Below, in pieces: positions 24,424-36,339 of a stretch of DNA of 64,000 nt; positions within the stretch are counted from its first letter, which is position 1; each line of letters starts with the position of its first letter. The DNA is from Anadara kagoshimensis (taxonomy: Eukaryota; Mollusca; Bivalvia; Arcoida; Arcidae). The notes beneath the pieces were generated by a model. That model saw only the letters and a list, made by a program, of their open reading frames with translations. It made no database searches and was not told where the DNA came from. The translations under genes were made by a program, and so were the position numbers. The stretch lies in the NCBI GenBank assembly GCA_021292105.1, contig CM037868.1:22925845-22989844 (forward strand), written 5' to 3'.

Positions 24424-24650
24424 TTTTATGTCATATATATCCATATTTCTTTCTATTCCTCATTTTGATTACACACGCGACTATTAAAAATAGCTAAAAA
24501 GACATACTTACCCTTTCTAATCATTCATCCCCACATTCCTGGTGGAAGTTCATGTGTTAACCTTATTTTCTTGCCTCAAAGTTGTTACTTTGCTAAGAAA
24601 TTGTAGTTTTGACATTGATTTGTATGTTCGTATTTTATTTCTGAATACAG
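24424..24650 (+). mobile_element. PLE 3' tail, second part, after the mariner
   Basis: Continues the tail: CCTCATTTTGATTACACACG, CTGGTGGAAGTTCATGTGTT, then GTTACTTTGCTAAG. Diverged from the forward consensus. Confidence 0.75.
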
Positions 24651-25040
24651 ATGCGACGTTTGAGGTAAAGCCTCTTTGTTGATCAGTGGTCAATTTAAGA
24701 GGTATTTGAGATGTTATGATTGTTGAAACGTGTATAATGTCTATCAAGTTTTATCATCAGTGACCTTATATATGTTTATAGTTTCATTATATTTGCGTAT
24801 TTCCGATATCTTCCAGTTTTAAATTGATGGCATTCATGAGACTATAAATGCCAAACGACCACATAACTGAGTTAGAATATATATAGGCAATACACATTCC
24901 GGAGGTTTGATTTTAAACTTTTCTATTTAGATTTTTTATAATGCTATCTCGCAAAATTTAGTTGCTCGTCTAAATTGTTAAATATGCTCGTTTTGTGCAC
25001 TTGTCTCACATATTTTGGCACTATTTATTTTATGTATATC

Positions 25041-25352
25041 ACCACTGCGGTAGCTCAGTTGGTAGAGTGCTCGATAGGTAAGTGAGAGGCCGTTGGTTCG
25101 AACCGCGACCGGGTCTGACCCTTGAAAGTGGGTGGTATCTGTTCTTACCCTAAAAACTCGACATTACAAAATGAAAGGCACGGTTCTTTTGCATGGGAAC
25201 TTAACAGTGGGCCTAGCACGATTAAGTACCCTGCTGTATAATGCCATCAGAGCAACGCACAGGCAACGCACAGGCGGAATTTCTGGACCTTCGTCTATAG
25301 ATGGTGACGTCTCGATATAAGTGAAATATTCTTGACTGGGACATTAAACATC
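25041..25352 (+). mobile_element. tRNA-derived SINE (Meta/RUDI-like), well kept
   Basis: Starts CACTGCGGTAGCTCAGTTGG with AGAGTGC (A box) and has B box GGTTCGAACCGC. The 3' end is GGTGACGTCTCGATATAAGT then GAAATATTCTTGACTGGGAC. ACGCACAGGCA is duplicated inside. The best-preserved SINE in the window. Confidence 0.85.
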
Positions 25353-26105
25353 ATAACTCATTTCAGCTCTTGGTTACTTTATTTATTTGACCAATTTATA
25401 ACAACAATAGTAATTAGGTAGTTCAGTAAATTTTTATTAGTGAAATAACTTTTTGATATCCTTTTTAGGTACTGAATCCACCTCATCACATATTTTTACT
25501 GTTGTACATAAAAGTTCGATCAAAAAGACGAAAAAATTCATTTACCTAATGGCATTATGCTCTGATATATTAAAGATCTAAGACAGACAAATTGCAATTA
25601 TATTTTGATTTTTTATGACGGCCTTCACATTTATTAAATATAAATGTATAACAAAAATTCGTGTTTTTAATTTCTTATAATGTGGTGAGTATATGTTCTG
25701 TGCCACATTAAGAATAACATGATGTCTAAGTACATTGACATTCTCAATCAAACCATACATTTTAGAAAGATTTAGTTTGTCCACTTTACTAACACATGCG
25801 CTATAACAGACGCAAAACAACACCAAAGCAACACTTTGTACTTCTCTACTTTACCAACACATGCGCTATTACAGACGCAAAACAAGAATTTTTTGTAATT
25901 TGTTTTTATTGTCCCAGATGTTAAATACGGGATGGTCAAGTGCCAGGGTTGGGGCCGCTGGGTTCACTTGCCGGGTAACAAAAGGTCAACTTCACATACA
26001 TAAAACATATACATATATGTATACAACTGTATAATATTTTGGGATTTATAGATTAATCTAGATTTTATAGGCAGATTTCAGTTTTGTCTGGGTTTTGGTT
26101 TATTA

Positions 26106-26107
<2 letters not shown>

Positions 26108-26156
<49 letters not shown>
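26108..26156. repeat. (GT)n microsatellite
   Basis: About 48 bp of uninterrupted TG repeats. Confidence 0.97.
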
Positions 26157-26157
<1 letters not shown>

Positions 26158-27052
26158 AATGTGCATGTGTCAACCCCTGTGAAATTCAGATACAAATTGT
26201 ACTGATACATTTTCATACAGGTATAGTTTTAAGGATTTAAAACATACATGTACACTATAGATGGTGATGTTAACTTTTTTCTACAGTACTACAACTGCAG
26301 TCACACCAGATGGATACATTGAGGCATTCATCAAAGATATTTATCTATTGGTCCCAAAATTCCAGAAATTTTGCATAAAGATTATTTTTTATTGCGATGA
26401 TCTTTTCAATATTAAGTTGATATTTAAGACTCATTTTCCATGTATTTAAATTTAATTATTTTTTATCAATTATGCACTTGTATAATTTTATCAATTATGC
26501 ACAGGTTTAGAAAATTTTGAGGTTTATATTCTCTTTTTGGTTAATAATTCCAAAGATAGCATTTTCCCTATAAATATTAATAAACTGGTTTATTTTTTGA
26601 TATATAAAATCTCTACTTTTATCCAAAAGTTGTTAATTATCTCACAATACCAAAACAGATGCTCTATTTTTTCAGATAAATTGTTACAGAAGGTACAAAG
26701 ATTATTTTCTTTTAGTTTAATTTTGAACAAATAATCATTTGTAGTAATTATTCTTTGGTTTACCCTGTATTGAAACCATTGTAATTTGGTTTTTTTACAA
26801 CTTTTAAAGGGGGTAATATATAGTAATTTCCAGTCAATATCTAGATCTAAAATGGATTTCCATTTTTCTTGACTTATGACAGTTGGATTGTTATTATTAA
26901 AACATTGTAAAGTCCTTACTCCCTTTTTCACTTTTAAAAACTATTCTAAAAAATGGCATATCAGCTTGCATTAAGTTCACTGGTTGGTTTTGTAAATTCA
27001 GTTTTTAGCTCACCTGAGCCAAAGGTTCAGATGAGCTATTGCAATCTATCAC

Positions 27053-27107
27053 CGTCCGTCGTGCGTCGTCCGTCGTCCGTCGTGCGTCGTCCGTCGTCCG
27101 TCGTGCG
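27053..27107 (+). repeat. CGTCGTCCGTC minisatellite
   Basis: GC-rich run built from GTCGTCC/GTCGTGC hexamer-heptamer units, unlike the AT-rich surroundings. Confidence 0.9.
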
Positions 27108-27559
27108 TAAACTTTACATTTTAATCTTCTCCTCCAAAACTACTGGGCCATATTTGATGAAACTTGGTGATTATTATGCCTGGGTAATAGCCTTTTAAAA
27201 TTGTGTTCGAGTTTTGGCCACGCCCAACAAAATGGCCGTTGTTACTAAAAAAAGCAAAAAGACAAAAAAATCTTCTTCTCTAAAACAAAAAGGTGCAGGC
27301 AAATTTTGATTGAATATTTGGATTTAGCATACCTAGGAACATTAAAATTGTTTTTTTCATGAAAATTAGACGAAAAATAGGTTACGCGTTTTTTGCGTAA
27401 AATTACATAACTTTAAAAATGAGACATTTATTGTTATATCTTCATAACGGCTGAAGATAAATGTATGGAGTTTTCACTGTTGATCTTGTCTTGCAATTTT
27501 CTTCCAATTGATGTCAAGGTCAAAGGTCAAGTCCCAGTTTTTGACCTTTGATAAAAAAT

Positions 27560-28500
27560 GCTATTTTTTAACATTTTTTGTGATAATGGCGTAGGATTTT
27601 CAGTTATTTGTAGGTATTGACATGACGATCATTTTGATACATAGATCAGGGTCATGGGTTCAAAGGTCAAGGTCACAGATGTCCAACAATACCAAAATAG
27701 TTAATTATCTGCAAAACTATTAATTTTTTGTATAGGCATGTATATCAGAATATTGTAGGTAATGGCACAATGGTCATTTTGATATATGAATAAAGGTCAT
27801 GGGTTCAAAGGTCAAGGTCACAGATGTAAACAAGTACTGAAATGGTTAATTATCTCAAAAACTATAAACTTTTTGTATAGGCATGTATATTGGAATATTG
27901 TAGGTATTGGCCTAACGATCATTTTGATATATGAATGAAGGTCATAGGTTCAAAGGTCAAAGTCATAGACGCAAACGAATACTTAAATGGTTAATTATTT
28001 CAAAAACTATAAACTTTTTGTATAGACATGTATATTAGAATATTGTAGGTATTGGCCTATCGATCATTTTGATATATGAATGAAGGTCATAGGTTCAAAG
28101 GTCAAGGTCATTGATGCAAATGAATACTGAAATGGTTAATTATCTCAAAAACTATAAACTTTTTGTATAGGCATGTATATTGGAATATTGTAGGTATTGG
28201 CCTAACGATCATTTTGATATATGAATGAAGGTCATAGGTTCAAAGGTCAAGGTCATTGATGCAAAAGAATACTGAAATGGTTAATTATCTTAAAAACTAT
28301 AAACTTTTTGTATAGACATGTCTATTAGAATATTGTAGGTATTGGCCTAACGATCATTTTGATATATGAATGAAGGTCATAGGTTCAAAGGTGAAGGTCA
28401 TAGATGCAAACGAATACTTAAATGGTTAATTATCTCAAAAACTATAAACTTTTTGTATAGCATGTATATTGGAATATTGTAGGTATTGGCCTAATGCACA
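27560..28500 (+). repeat. About 145-bp satellite, six units
   Basis: Units run GTTAATTATCTCAAAAACTA, TTTTTGTATAGGCATGTATA, GGTATTGGCCTAACGATCAT, then GGTTCAAAGGTCAAGGTCA. The last block carries TCAAGGTCA or a one-base variant in every unit. Confidence 0.9.
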
Positions 28501-30470
28501 TTTTAATATATAGATGTTTTAGCTGTTTATAAATAATATATTGTAGCTAGACTTTAAATATGTTATATATAGCATACTTATATAATAATTATTATAATTA
28601 ATTTGCAAAAATACTTGCATATTATTGGCCCTTACTGCTGAAAATTTTGATATTTTCTTTTATTAATGTCATTGGCCATTGAACCTCTGCATAAGATATG
28701 TACTCTTCCTTAGGTGAGCGTTAAGGCCCATGGGCCTCTTGTTTAATATATTATACAATGGTGGACTTTATTCCAAGATATTCAATAAAGTTTGTTTTGA
28801 CAGCAATATACCTTCTAGTAAATGTTCTAAATGAAATTAAATTTCCATCTTCATTAAATAAATCTTTTATGAAATATATGCAACTGTCAGCCTAGGACTT
28901 GAAGAATAGTGGACTATTATTTATACAGAAATCCTTGTTGTACCAGATACTTACATCTTTAACATAATTTATATTTTCAAGTTTTTGTCTCATAGACAAA
29001 GAATTCCAGGCATCAAAAACATTATTCCAAAAAAAAAAATTTATGAATTTCGTTTTATTTTATTAAAATAATCATTTCCATACTTTAAGAAATTGTCAAT
29101 CTTAGAATATGAAATCTCAAATAACTTTTTGCATTTAGATTCAATTTGAAGTAGTCGCCTAATCCGTGTTATTTTGAGTGGTGCTATAAAATGTTTAATG
29201 TCGATCATTTTTAAGCCTTCTTTTTCATAGCTCTGTTACATTAACTCTCTTTTTATGCGATCATTTTTATATTGCCAAATAAAGTTATAAAAAATCTTAT
29301 TCAGTTTTGTTATAACTTCCTGTGGTGGATTGGAATAGCAAATGATAGATGGTTTAATTTGGAAATTATCAATGTTTTCAATACTGTTATTCTACCTAAC
29401 GTAGTTAAAATTCTTTTTGACCATTGTTTTAGGCTTTTTTCAATGTCTTGTAATTTCTTATCATAATTTAAATTTGTCATTCTGTCTAAATCAAGAGAAA
29501 AATTTACTCCAAGCAATGTAAATGGACCCTGGTTCCAATCTAATTTAAACCGATGATTAAAAGTTTCACCATTATATTTATTACATCCAATCCACACTGC
29601 TCTTGTTTTATTATTATTAATTTTAAACCCAGAAATCAGTGCAAAGTCATGTAAGACATGTAAAATGTCTTGTAGTGATGGCTTTGTTCCATCTAGTATG
29701 ACAGTAGTGTCTTTGGCAAACAGTGACAGTTTAAATTCTCCATCACCAATTTTAATACCTTTGATATTTTTATTATTTTTCAGAAGAACAGACATGATCT
29801 CAGCACACATTAAGAAAATGTAGGGTGAAATAGGGTCCCCTTGACGACAGTCTTTTGTTATACTAAAAAATTCAGAAATAAATCTATTTTGTATAACCGC
29901 TGACACAATATTTTGTCGGAATATTTTAATCCATTTTATAAAAGATTCGCCGAAATTGAAAAAAGTCTAGCACTTTATCAATGTAAGCCCAAGAAACTGA
30001 ATCAAAGGCCTTTTCAAAATCAATCATTAAAAGTAGTCCTGGTATATTTTTTCCTCTGTATAGTGCATTAAGTCATAAATTAGTTTAGTGTTTTTACCTA
30101 TATATCTGTCACTGATAAATCCTGTCTGGTCTTCTGAAATAATAAATGGCAATACCCTTTTCAATCTTTCAGCTATACAACCAGATGCTATTTTATATAC
30201 AACATTCAACAGCGATATTGGTAGCCAATTTTTTTAGAAACTACTTTGGCTTGTCCCCGGGGTTTCGGCAAAACAAGAGTTACAATAACACAAACACACA
30301 TACGAAAACATTTTAAAGTCCAATGTAACTATTATTAAGTAATTAGTTCAATACTTTAAAATCATAAAAAATAAACCGATATTATATATAAATTTACATT
30401 AACATAAAGCAGGTAAACACACGTATTAACCATATCTTTATACTATCTCCTATAAGTACGATTCATGTTC

Positions 30471-30870
30471 CTATTGTTCCTCTTTCATTTTTTGTTCCCT
30501 TTCAATGTTTTGATGTTTTTCAAGGTGTAACGCCTTTTCATTTTGCATAGATTTTAATTTCTCTTCACTCTCCTTCACATAGTTTTGTGAATGTTTACTG
30601 TGTAATTCTTCTATGATTTCAATAAACTCCACTACTTTTTTATATTCTATTTCCGTGTAGTTCAATTGTTGAACGAGTAGTTTATATTGTTCGTTTATAA
30701 TTTCTATTTTCTTTTCTTGTTTTATTTCCATGTTTTGTAGTTGTTGAAGAAGTATTTTCTTTTGCATTTCCAGATCTTCTAACCTCTTTTCTTGTTCCGT
30801 TGGCATGTGTTTTGATTTCGTTTCAAAATGTCTGTTATCAGTTTGAGTTGGCATGCTTGATGTAAAGAGA
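30471..30870 (-). CDS. Unrecognised gene on minus, last exon (coiled coil)
   Basis: Acceptor TTTTTCTTTCAG just above 30870; stop TAG at 30471-30473. From 30854 down it encodes 127 residues, almost all heptad-like and rich in E, K, Q and I/L (for example LEDLEMQKKILLQQLQNMEI), so a C-terminal coiled coil of about 110 residues is likely. The exon must be entered in phase 2 to use this frame; exon 33558-33618 leaves in phase 1, so either one more small exon lies between or the link is wrong. The product is unknown. A long clean frame and a good acceptor make it a probable real exon. Confidence 0.6.
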
Positions 30871-31146
30871 CTGAAAGAAAAATTAAACTATTATCAATTG
30901 ATCATATCCTAGTATGAACGGTAGTAGAGTAAATGCAGGCGATGTCAAGTTGTATCATATTCACACACGGTTAGACTGTCTTCAGGGAGGCATAAAATAT
31001 TTCAATATATGGATATTGGGTTATACCAATTGAGATTAGATTTTGTTGAATAATTGAGCGCAAGTACAGTCTATTTATGTCATTTATCTGTTTAATAAAC
31101 TACATTAAGCTTAAATGGGAAGCAGTTAGCGTATCTCTAAAATAAT

Positions 31147-31281
31147 ACAGTCCAACCTGTAGATAAGACTACTCAGAGTTACCAGTAAAGGTGGCCTAAT
31201 TGGGAAGGTAATTTAATTGACAGGCTCAAATAAGATTATAATAAAATATCCATTGAGATAAAATATTACTGGACTGTAAAT
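31147..31281. mobile_element. Small CAGTCCA-type MITE
   Basis: TA-CAGTCCAACCTGTAG on the left and ATTACTGGACTG-TA on the right; 135 bp with TA target duplication. Probably a diverged relative of the pogo-type MITEs at 59-236 and 921-1094. Confidence 0.65.
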
Positions 31282-31469
31282 TTTGGTTGATCTTAGAGGT
31301 GGCGTAAAGGACAAATCTTACTGTAAATTAAAATTTTGTTTCTTGAAATTGTTGAGCTCAAAAAGAAATCAATGCCTATGAAATCAGGAAAATGATTAGG
31401 GACTTACTCTGAAACTACTTTATCACACTATTGAATATGATTTTGATTAAAGCTTCAAGCTCAAGCATA

Positions 31470-31600
31470 CAACCCATATCCAAAACTATGAAATCTGACA
31501 AACTAGGTAGACACGTAAAGTGAGCCTGGTGCTCCGCAATGAAAAAGACCTCCTGAATAACTAGCTATACCTTAAAAGTGTGTAGCCAAATTTTAAAAAA
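31470..31600 (-). mobile_element. PLE 3' tail fragment, reverse
   Basis: AAGCATACAACCCATATCC, AGTGAGCCTGGTGCTCCG and TGAATAACTAGCTATACC in the family order, diverged. Confidence 0.6.
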
Positions 31601-33149
31601 GCACGCAAATATGAGAATAAGATGTCACATTACATATTATACCAGTGTTATATTCGAATATTATATATGAAAGATGATTTTGAAAACAAAGACACCATGT
31701 AACAAGGTTAAATGTGAGATAAATACACTAAAAGCAGAAGAAACATGTATATTGCTGAATAGAAAAGGAAAGTTAACAATATAACAAAACATCACGTTTG
31801 TCAAATAGCTTCTGATTTAGCCTTTATGTTGTCATTCAAGTACAACACACAATATAAAAAGCAAAAGGAATTACATTTTGTTTTATTTTGTTGTATATCT
31901 TAATGACTACCAATTTACTACATACAACGCAAAGCAACTTTACATTTACAACTGATAGCACCAAATTGTGTTGCTTGTCCCTTCTTGTATACATTTACAT
32001 GTCTTTGAACTTGTACATAAGGAAAAATGTACATAGTACAACTGTCGATGTGATTATTATTTGTGCAGATTAATAACAATTTCCTGCAATTCACCCAATA
32101 TACGTTTGCCCGAAACATTATTTAAAGAATTATTATTTAATCATAAATTTGCACAATGAAAAATGATTTAAAATGTAAACCAATGGCTCATTGCAATATA
32201 ACAAGATCATTTTAAAAATTTTGAATTGACAGATGTATCATTTGTAATATATAAATAACAAATTCAAATAAAATCAAATCAAAACTACAGCATCCGACAT
32301 ACTAGTAAATAATGAACTTTTGAATTTGGTTTAGCAATATATATAAAACCAATATTTTTTTTTGTATTTTCGTGTTGATTCTATATTTGGTTGGCCCGAG
32401 TCTTAGCACTTGTTATTCACATCAAGTTTTATTTTTTTAACCAATATACGTTTTCAGTGTCATTTATTAAATTTGCAAAAATAACATGTTCCTTACCCGC
32501 TGCATAGATGAGATAGTAATCTAGTAAAACATCCCGATTTCTTCTCTAGATCTTAAATATCAATAAAATACTGTAAAACATAAATTTCTAGTATTCATAA
32601 AATCATTCGTATCACAATTTAAAACATGCTGTTCAATTCCTTTCTGATTTAATTGTAATACAATCTTTAAAAATCATTACTGGCTTATCATTTTAACTTT
32701 GCAGCAAGATGACCAATATTGAAATAAACCCGTTGTAAATAAAATTCGTATGAAAAAATATACAATAATGTATTAATAGAAAGCTTAGTTACGTAACGTT
32801 CAGTTAATATCACCAAAGAAATAGATATTAAAGAAACATTATATTAAAATCAACATGTCGAAACATTGTTATTTCAGTTTTAACCTCCGACAAGTTACAT
32901 AAAGGTTATTTTGCAGAAGATTGTGATTTTAAGATCAATTCAACTTTTTGATAACTGAAAATGTTATCTTAAAACGATAGTAAAAGGTGATTGAGTATGC
33001 AAAACAGATAGTGACGCACATTGTGCTACCCTGGCTATGTAAAGCTTGCGTAGTTTAAAGATATTATCAGATTTTTTGTCACTCAAGAATGCATTTTACT
33101 TTTTAATAGATTCAATAAAAATAGTATATGTATATCTATTCTCAATGTC

Positions 33150-33470
33150 CAAAACAAAATAAAAAAATCAACTCGCAATTCAAGTTAAAAATGTTGACAT
33201 AACAAAGGAAGTAGAGGTCGGATAAACCGAAAAGTAAACGCTTTCAGTTTAGTTAGTTACATCCGCAGTTTGTGTAATCAAAATTGAAATGAACATAGGA
33301 CCATAAAAAGTCAAATATATCGAGGGCAATCCTAGACAAAGAGTTATCATACTAATCAACAATATTGTGATAACAGCCATTAAAGTTTTAGGGGCCCTGA
33401 TAAGTCTAAGACTGCAATAATCCAGTTTTAACAATTTATTTGCTAACAGATTGCTTCATTGTTGTAGAAA
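33150..33470 (-). mobile_element. PLE 3' tail, reverse, diverged
   Basis: AACATAGGACCATAAAAAGT, ATCGAGGGCAATCCTAGAC, ATCAACAATATTGTGATAAC, GGGGCCCTGATAAGTCTA. It extends into the end of the RT frame. Lies close to exon 33558-33618 of the minus-strand gene. Confidence 0.65.
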
Positions 33471-33557
33471 AGATTTGTTACCAACTAAATTTGTTTGATA
33501 TTTGTTAAACAAACAAAAATATTCCATTATCAAAACCAATTAAAAAGATAGACTTAC

Positions 33558-33618
33558 CTCTGTTAAGATTTTCCTCTTTCCATTCTTTTATTATTTCTTC
33601 TATCTGTTTCTCAGGATG
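33558..33618 (-). CDS. Unrecognised gene on minus, small exon
   Basis: Acceptor TTTATTTTAG, donor AGAG|GTAAGTC, 61 nt. Enters in phase 0 to give HPEKQIEEIIKEWKEENLNR, highly charged and helical. This matches the phase of 36170-36339, which leaves in phase 0. Confidence 0.65.
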
Positions 33619-34072
33619 CTAAAATAAAAATCAGTATGAATAATGACGATAGTCTGAAGTCATTTGATTTAGAGAAATGTTAGATTTTGTGTGACGCATG
33701 ATTTAATGTCTATCATGTATCATTATTGATAAAAAACATCAATTTTTACATGACCTGCGTTTTCCTTCATATGAATCATGAAGCAGTACGTCGTGGTACA
33801 ACAAACGATATATCCATCGCTGTTCCGTTTTGATGACGTACTCCCTTGATTATCTTATGACGTCATGCTATGTGTCGCGAACAATGGTTGTGAAGTAGTT
33901 TTCATTCATAAAATCATTTATTTCAATTGAGGTAATCTCAACAGCCGAATTGTTTCGTTGGACCTTTTTGCAAATAGATAGTAAAATGTACTTCCGGAGA
34001 AAGAGTTCGCAATCTTTTTTTATTCCTTTTTATCTAAGTCATGTTAGAATTGAAATGATCATCATTTACTTG

Positions 34073-34179
34073 TGGTATATCCTCGAATCATACATGGGCC
34101 GTCGTTAACATGCGGTGAATATATCACTCGGTGGCGGAGCATGTGAACTCCGGCCCGTATATAATTCGACGAGATACCA
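34073..34179. repeat. 107-bp imperfect hairpin
   Basis: Outer arms TGGTATATCCTCGAATCATA and the inverted TCGACGAGATACCA; inner arms GGGCCG/CGGCCC and GTTAACATGC/GCATGTGAAC; apex GGTGAATATATCACT. Nearly the whole stretch pairs with itself. Confidence 0.8.
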
Positions 34180-34499
34180 TGTATAACTGTTGATTATTTC
34201 TTAACCATACCGTTTGTTTAACGCTGTTGATTGTTTTAACTGAACAACAAAAGAAACTATACACCCATTATTACATCAAATATTTATTTTAAAATGTTGA
34301 TAATTTCCAAATATTTTGAATAATCTGATTACATGTTAATTTTTATAAAAAAATATGAAACAATTTCATTCAATACAATTAAAAGATTAATGCTCTATTA
34401 AGGCGCAAAAGGGCAAGGGTGCAAAATGAAAAAAATCATGGATAACGTAATCTTTTTCTTCGCTGTACAATTGAAAATCATGTTCAAATTGGTTATTTA

Positions 34500-35310
34500 A
34501 TTTACAGTTAAAAGTTCAATAGCGTGTATGATCTTGATTTGCGTTGATGCAAGCCCGGGGCGGCGACGCATAGAATTGACGTAACGGTTAAACACATGGC
34601 ATGCAATGTTCGTCCATTCATGTAGGACAAGACTAAAATCAGCAAGCGTTGTAATTTGATGGTTTGCTCTCCCTCGTCGACTGAATTCATTCCAAGGATG
34701 CTCAATCGGCGACATGTCCAATGATCATGAGGGCAATGGTAGGGAGAGGTTGACGTAAAAATGCCGAAGTGAATCTTGTCGTATGTGGACGAGCATTACC
34801 ATGTTCAAAGGTGAAAGCTGGTCCAAAACGTTTAAAAATGATATAACTTCTACAGACAGAATACCATCGCGGCATTCCTGCGCATGCAAAATCTTATCAA
34901 CACTAAGAAACCGGGATTTATGACCACCAAAGATGCCATCCCATACCATAAAGATGCCTAAACCGTAACTATGAATTTCATGAACACATTTGCGTTGTCA
35001 CTCGTGGTCGGCCACTACGATTGGCATTTGATGTAGTCCCAGAATGTTGAAATGTCGTAACAGAGAATGCATCGTTAGACGCGTGCAACAAAATGGTCTT
35101 CCAATATGTGCAACATTGCTAACGGCATTAAACATCCCAATTGCCTGCTCACGCTGTATTTGAGTCAATCTAACCATTAATGTTTTAGATATCTGGCAAT
35201 ATTTTTTATGTTTTTTATTACCTGATGTGAAGAGACCCAATTTGTCAATTTTAAATTGAATTGGACATACCATATTAGTTGTACGTGTGGCGCATGCGAT
35301 TTTCATTAAA
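34500..35310 (-). pseudogene. Tc1-like transposase, internally deleted
   Basis: Minus strand. MVRLTQIQREQAIGMFNA (about 35180) is the N-terminal DNA-binding helix region. FMVWDGIFGGHKSRF (about 34950-34910) is the VWGGI catalytic region, and DMSPIEHPWNEF then YVNSMRRRPGL (34720-34550) is the C-terminal end. About 100 residues between the DNA-binding half and VWGGI, including the first catalytic Asp, are absent, and frames shift elsewhere. TIRs were not fixed. Inactive. Confidence 0.85.
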
Positions 35311-35549
35311 TAGAGTCAGTAAAGACACGCGCCACTAAACACGAATATGGAACATTGGATTGAAGCTATAGTAAAAATTATTAAAGGTAATTACACTCAT
35401 AGGTAAACTTTAAAGCTGAATTTAAAGTCCAATCATACAATACTTGTATTAGAAGGGTTTTTTGAACTGTGTTGAAACAATTTTTTTTAGTTTTTTTAAT
35501 CACTACGTTTATAAGTTTAAAATAGCAATTAAGTTATTATTTAATCAGT

Positions 35550-35720
35550 TTTATGGCGGATATAGCTAAACAGGAGGTGCTTACCCTTCCGGAGCACCCT
35601 GCCTCAATTCCCTGGTGTAAGTTCACGTGTCTAACCTAACTTGTCAGAACCAAAGTTTTAACTTTGCTTCTGGGTTTTGATTTCGACATGGATTAGTGTT
35701 TGTTTTTGATTTTAACACTA
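35550..35720 (+). mobile_element. PLE 3' tail, short, forward
   Basis: GGCGGATATAGCTAAACAGG, GGTGCTTACCCTTCCGGAGC, TTCCCTGGTGTAAGTTCACG then TTTGCTTCTGGG. Close to the forward consensus, so relatively young. Confidence 0.8.
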
Positions 35721-36169
35721 AATTACTAAGAACTTTTTTTAAGGACTTGTAAACACTAGTTTTTAAACCAAATACGGAATTCTTGCTAATGTTCCTAATG
35801 CCAAGTTTGATCTATAATCTTATAATTTACATACACTGCGCTGTTGATGATTGATAACAGAATATCTGATATTGCTTTTAGTGTTATAAAAGTACAATCA
35901 GTTCGTTGGTGTAATATTGATAATGGAAAAAAATAAATAATGGCACTCATAGAGCAACTAGACTCGTTTTTCTATTTAAAAGTTTAGGTGCTAGACTTAA
36001 ATTGCCAGTGTGAAATGATGGATGACAAGCCCTTGTAACATATATAAAGTCTCACATAGACAATGTAATGATAAGAGATGCTATTAAATTATCTAAATAA
36101 AGTTTTATTGACCATAATTTGTGATTATTAATGATGAATTAAACTTCAAAATTCATTTCAAATGTTTAC

Positions 36170-36339
36170 CTTCATAATGTCTTCAATCAATTTTGTATCT
36201 GATTTTATCTTTCTCCTGCTTGTAATACAAATTTCAATGACGATTATCGGACCATTTTCTTTTAAAATGTGTGGCTCTCGATCTTTCGTTTTGTCGTTAA
36301 TATCAATGGCAATGATAACGTTGCTTTCTACTTTTGATT
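36170..36339 (-). CDS. Unrecognised gene on minus, exon
   Basis: Acceptor TTCGCCACAG, donor ATGAAG|GTAAAC, 170 nt. Enters in phase 1 and leaves in phase 0. Encodes ESKVESNVIIAIDINDKTKD, then a GPIIVIEICIT beta-strand-like core and DTKLIEDIMK. Alternating hydrophobic strands (VIIAIDI, PIIVIEI) suggest a globular alpha/beta domain before the helical tail. No family recognised. Confidence 0.65.

Larger units (their letters stand above)
27007..28744 (+). mobile_element. Pearl/HINE-like (Helentron-type) repeat with central satellite
   Basis: Opens AGCTCACCTGAGCCAAAGG, which folds with TTCAGATGAGCT. A CGTCGTCCGTC minisatellite follows (27053-27107). The centre is a tandem array of about 145-bp units (27560-28500), and the end has AGGCCCATGGGCC, a 3' hairpin, before TCTTGTTT. 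Subterminal hairpins, a central satellite and no clear target duplication suit non-autonomous Helentrons, such as the oyster pearl elements. No Rep/helicase is present. Confidence 0.65.
26590..30290 (-). mobile_element. L1/Tx1-like LINE, 5'-truncated, decayed, split by a pearl/HINE-like repeat
   Basis: Read on minus from 30290: LPKPRGQAK, then NVVYKIASGCIAERLKRVLP and EDQTGFISDRYIGKNT (30209-30100). Next come CRQGDPISPYIFLMCAEI and LSLFAKDTTVIL (about 29840-29690), LLGVNFSLDLDRMTNLNY, and WSKRILTTLGRITVLKTL (about 29520-29370). The C-terminal part at 26931-26600 has a zf-RVT-like region: LQWFQYRVNQRI, then CTFCNNLSEKIEHLFWYCE. The RT active-site motif reads FAKD where FADD is expected. Several frame breaks are present, and ORF1 and the endonuclease are absent. 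The segment 27007-28744 is a later insertion. The clade call rests on the zf-RVT-like end and RT style. Confidence 0.8.
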
